Below are positions 12,802 through 12,906 of a stretch of DNA of 12,906 nucleotides, piece by piece. Made by a program: the position numbers and the translations under genes. This DNA is from Prevotella sp. (GTDB lineage: Bacteria; Bacteroidota; Bacteroidia; Bacteroidales; Bacteroidaceae). Under the pieces are notes generated by a model that was not told where the DNA came from, did no database searches, and saw nothing but the letters and a program-made list of their open reading frames with translations. The stretch spans positions 1,457 to 14,362 of the forward strand of contig JAJPZE010000174.1 of assembly GCA_021204565.1 (NCBI GenBank). Reading direction: 5' to 3'. Numbering within the stretch: position 1 is the stretch's first letter; each line of letters opens with the position of its first letter.

Positions 12802-12906
12802 ATGTACAATATGTGGGGTATAAAAGTAATTTCCTGTCCGTCGCCGACGGACTATTTATATTCTCCAGAATATAGCAAGGTATATTTTCAGTTACTCGAA
12901 AGTATT
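12802..12906 (+). CDS. divergent unknown gene (partial at right edge)
   Basis: An ATG at 12802 opens a frame with no stop for 35 codons to the window end. It starts MYNMWGIKVISCPSPTDYLY and continues with SPEYSKVYFQLLESI, a composition typical of real protein rather than random sequence. An in-frame ATG at 12811 is an alternative start. It lies just behind a well-formed promoter box, which supports it. Two perfect inverted repeats (12836-12852 and 12857-12874) fall inside the frame. I do not recognise the family. Its place upstream of and divergent from traA suggests a regulator or mobilisation-region gene, but that is a guess from position. Confidence 0.5.
   Translation, partial: MYNMWGIKVISCPSPTDYLYSPEYSKVYFQLLESI

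Noticed and set aside
12836..12874. Tandem inverted repeats as a terminator or oriT
   Set aside because: The stems at 12836-12852 and 12857-12874 fall inside the open frame starting at 12802 with no U-run, and no relaxase gene is in view; they are noted but not called.

Overview
The window is the transfer (tra) operon of a Bacteroidetes conjugative element of the CTnDOT/CTnERL type, read on the minus strand from right to left. The host is probably a gut Bacteroidales. The evidence is the collinear set of tra families peculiar to this phylum (ParA-like TraA, DUF3408 TraB, TraD, DUF4134 TraE, DUF4133 TraF, VirB4-like TraG, DUF4141 TraI, TraJ, TraK, DUF3989 TraL, TraM, DUF4138 TraN, TraO, DUF3872 TraQ), A-rich start regions in place of strong Shine-Dalgarno sites, and candidate promoters of the Bacteroides -33/-7 type. 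Family names come from recognising the proteins by eye; no search was run.

Layout in the direction of transcription: a control region (about 12906 to 12318) holds two back-to-back promoter candidates, a 21-bp-period direct repeat, the start of a rightward gene that leaves the window, and a roughly 330-nt tra leader. The leader carries a 9-codon mini-ORF coupled by ATGA to a 62-codon ORF, a tandem array of 15-bp repeats inside that ORF, and an ACAT microsatellite. Then come traA and traB, traD, a 241-bp gap with two 32-codon micro-ORFs and a hairpin, and traE-traF-traG packed tightly. A 123-bp A-rich repeat spacer leads to traI and traJ. A 278-bp repeat-rich spacer follows, then traK, traL, traM, traN, traO, traQ and the first 16 codons of a further gene overlapping the traQ stop.

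Together traE to traO encode a type IV secretion channel. TraE is pilin-like (VirB2), TraF VirB3-like, TraG the VirB4-like ATPase, TraI a periplasmic VirB5-like protein, TraJ the VirB6-like polytopic membrane protein, TraK VirB8-like, TraM VirB10-like and TraN VirB9-like. TraO and the lipoprotein TraQ belong to the outer-membrane side. TraA is a deviant-Walker ATPase, and the C-terminus of TraB reads like a ribbon-helix-helix DNA-binding domain.

The most interesting idea is that traA, traB and the 15-bp repeat array upstream of traA form a partition-like module (ParA, RHH-type ParB, iteron centromere) inside a conjugative transposon. Relative to CTnDOT as I remember it, traC, traH and the primase-like traP are not seen at their expected places. 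No relaxase, integrase, oriT, rRNA, tRNA or CRISPR is visible.
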